From contig NC_064215.1 in NCBI RefSeq assembly GCF_023101765.2, positions 1,054,001 through 1,118,000 on the forward strand: a stretch of 64,000 nucleotides of DNA, read 5' to 3'. Each line of letters opens with the position of its first letter. The stretch's first letter is position 1. The notes under the pieces are model-generated. The model was not told where the DNA came from and did not search any database. It worked only from the letters and a program-made list of their open reading frames with translations. Positions 62,457 to 64,000 of this stretch are shown here, in pieces. This DNA is from Spodoptera frugiperda. Its lineage: Eukaryota > Arthropoda > Insecta > Lepidoptera > Noctuidae. The position numbers and the translations under genes are program-made.

Positions 62457-64000
62457 ATGCCACGTGCTTCTGGTGAACGCTTGGTGGAAACTCCGCCTCG
62501 GACTGAGGTGAATCGTAGTCGTCGCAGTGAGTCTTCGCGACGCGATAGGCACCGTTCGCGGTCACATGGCGATAGATCTCGCGTTCGGTCGGGCCGTAGA
62601 AAAAGCCGTTCACGATCTCGTGGTGGCGAAAGCCGCTTGCGCACGCAACGTGATAAAACGCGTTCTCGTTCACGCTCGCGCCGTAGTGAGACTCATCGTG
62701 ACCGTTCGCGGACTCGAGGTGCTTCCCGTTCGCGTGAAAGGTCTAGGTCGCGTTCCGTTTATTCACGTCACCGTCGGAGTAAATCACGATCCTACCCTCG
62801 GGAGTGTACAGTGAAAGACACCTTAAGTGCAATTATGTCGCGACTAACCGCGATAGAGGAAAGTACCGCCAGTGGTTCGCATATTCCGTCTACCCACCGT
62901 GGCAGCACACCTCCTTTAGAAAAAAATAATAGTTCTACAACGCGAACACTTGCTGACGCTATTGGTTTGCTAGTGAATAGTAAGCGTAGTAACAGTTATT
63001 ACGTGTCAAATTTCGACCCGGCCATAAATAATTTTGAGGTGTGGTGCAACGAGGTGGAAAGGGCTAGGCTAGCAAACCGTTGGGATGATTTTGAGTGTTT
63101 TTCTCGCGTAGCTCATTGCTTGAGGGGCGATGCAAAAGCCTGGTTAAATGATTGGAGCACGAATGATCGCTCGTGGTCCAACTTTGTGAAGGAATTTAAA
63201 TCCCTGTGTCCTCAGAAGGTCAACTATGCTCAGATTCTTCATGAAGTCATAAACACCACTTCCGAAAGATTCCTATCGTATGCTGAGTACGCACGTCGTT
63301 CGTTGCTGCGCTTACGTGTGATCAAAGGTTTGAGTGAGGAACTCGAGGTTCAAGTAGTGATACATGGTATCAGTGATGTGCAGGTACGCGCAGCAGCGAC
63401 CAACGCTGATTTAACAATTGAAAACCTTGTTTCATTCTTGTCCACCTATGTTAAGCCCGCTCGCAGGTCTGATAATAATCGTAACCCAGACAAATCCGTT
63501 CCGTCTAGCTCTAGTATGACCAAAAAGCGCCACTCCAATGGATCGGCTCGGGCTGATACCAAATGTTTTACTTGCGGTCAGACCGGTCATTTTAAACATC
63601 TGTGTCCCAATAAACATAATTTTTCGGTTAAGCACAATGGACGCGACACGCTCGATAGGCGCGACAAGCACGATAACAGTTCCAGACCTGTTTGTTCTTT
63701 TTGCAAGAAGTTAGGGCATAAGGAAAGCGAATGCTTTATTAAAGCTAGATCCGAAGCTCAAAATAGCAGTAACAACAACAATCAGCGTAAGGTTAACCTG
63801 TGTAGTGAGCCTTCTAAAGCGAGTGATAACAATGACATATGTACAGCTGTAATCCAAGGTATACCAGTTGACGTTCTCATAGACAGTGGTGCGCTCAATG
63901 TGTCGTTGATATCATCCGCAGTCGTAAATTACTTCTCCGGTTCTCGAAAACCAATTAACTGCTCTCTCAAAGGAATAGGAGATAGGGGGTTTGTAGCTCG
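62457..64000 (+). CDS. Retrotransposon Gag-protease polyprotein with RS-rich N terminus (3' truncated by window)
   Basis: A single open frame of 514 codons starts at ATG 62457 and has no stop before the window ends. Residues 1 to about 113 are dominated by arginine-serine dipeptides (RSRSHGDRSR, KSRSRSRGG, RSRSRSRR and others). About 186-330 is a retrotransposon Gag domain (FDPAINNFEVWCNEVERARL, GDAKAWLNDW, FVKEFKSLCP). Two CCHC zinc knuckles follow (C-X2-C-X4-H-X4-C at 370-383 and 413-426). A retropepsin active site, DSG at 476-478 in VLIDSGALNVSLIS, is in the same frame, so Gag and protease appear fused without a frameshift up to here. Known roles are RNA packaging into virus-like particles and polyprotein cleavage. 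The RS region is unusual for a Gag. No envelope-type sequence is seen. Confidence 0.88.
   Translation, partial: MPRASGERLVETPPRTEVNRSRRSESSRRDRHRSRSHGDRSRVRSGRRKSRSRSRGGESRLRTQRDKTRSRSRSRRSETHRDRSRTRGASRSRERSRSRSVYSRHRRSKSRSYPRECTVKDTLSAIMSRLTAIEESTASGSHIPSTHRGSTPPLEKNNSSTTRTLADAIGLLVNSKRSNSYYVSNFDPAINNFEVWCNEVERARLANRWDDFECFSRVAHCLRGDAKAWLNDWSTNDRSWSNFVKEFKSLCPQKVNYAQILHEVINTTSERFLSYAEYARRSLLRLRVIKGLSEELEVQVVIHGISDVQVRAAATNADLTIENLVSFLSTYVKPARRSDNNRNPDKSVPSSSSMTKKRHSNGSARADTKCFTCGQTGHFKHLCPNKHNFSVKHNGRDTLDRRDKHDNSSRPVCSFCKKLGHKESECFIKARSEAQNSSNNNNQRKVNLCSEPSKASDNNDICTAVIQGIPVDVLIDSGALNVSLISSAVVNYFSGSRKPINCSLKGIGDRGFVA

Larger units (their letters stand above)
62089..64000 (+). mobile_element. 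LTR retrotransposon, Ty3/gypsy-like, 5' portion (runs off window)
   Basis: Elements in order: TATAAAAG at 62089, the presumed transcription start about 25-30 bp further on, AATAAA at 62318-62323, a T-rich stretch, a possible LTR end ACA at 62370, a tRNA-like primer binding site at 62387-62399, and an open gag-protease frame from 62457. TATA followed by a poly(A) signal about 230 bp later is the expected U3-R-U5 order. Polymerase, integrase and the 3' LTR would lie beyond 64000. The open frame and well-kept zinc knuckles suggest a young copy. Clade assignment is an inference from the gag and primer site only. Confidence 0.85.

Noticed and set aside
62527..62814. 95-residue plus-strand ORF and two minus-strand ORFs
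   Set aside because: They are shadows of the RS-rich Gag frame, which is open for more than 1.5 kb while these close quickly.

Overview
This window is insect nuclear DNA, almost certainly from a moth. It is AT-rich, with canonical GT-AG introns separating short exons, and it carries SINE, LINE and MITE families that I recognise as typical of Lepidoptera. The repeat set (a tRNA-derived SINE with a GGGTTCGATTCCC B box, a roughly 150-180 bp poly(A)-tailed retroposon, and a repeat with an ACAACGCAAGCGTTGT palindrome) points to a noctuid. The species-level assignment is inference from memory of these repeats, not a search result.

Layout. 1-7.7 kb: the 3' part of a UBE2W-type ubiquitin-conjugating enzyme gene (+), with a 4.2 kb intron, an unusual GC-rich patch in its 3'UTR and a poly(A) signal at 7701. 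7.8-10.7 kb: intergenic DNA with two MITE-like elements. 10.8-13.0 kb: a BPNT2/IMPAD1-type Golgi 3'-phosphoadenosine phosphatase (-). It is head-to-head, 437 bp apart, with SPTLC1, the regulatory subunit of serine palmitoyltransferase (+, 13.4-23.0 kb, six exons). 23-26 kb: intergenic. 26.0-28.7 kb: a tektin-2-type gene (-, six exons) divergent from a DDX5/Rm62-type DEAD-box RNA helicase (+, 29.6-35.8 kb, ten exons, start codon split by an intron). 37.5-38.5 kb: mitochondrial ATP synthase subunit d (-), convergent with the helicase. 40.7-54.0 kb: four exons of a Trapped-in-endoderm-1/Moody family GPCR (-) with a 9.9 kb intron; the exon encoding the N terminus and TM1 was not found. 54-62 kb: repeat-dense DNA with several SINE copies, an inverted-repeat MITE and a CRE-like palindrome. 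62.1-64.0 kb: the left end of an LTR retrotransposon (+) that runs off the window. It has a TATA box, a poly(A) signal, a tRNA-Leu-like primer binding site, and an open gag-protease frame with a striking arginine/serine-rich N terminus.

The host genes are unrelated housekeeping or tissue genes (ubiquitin conjugation, sulfation-linked nucleotide recycling, sphingolipid synthesis, axonemal structure, RNA metabolism, respiration, GPCR signalling). They do not form an operon or pathway; the shared features are two close divergent promoter regions and one convergent 3' pair. All exon joins were chosen by hand so that reading frame and family similarity are continuous. No transcript data were available. 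I did not see a clearly new multi-gene system. The most interesting items are the RS-rich Gag, the degenerate tektin signature, the retained-intron stop and long hairpin-bearing intron of the helicase, and mobile elements with readable target-site duplications.
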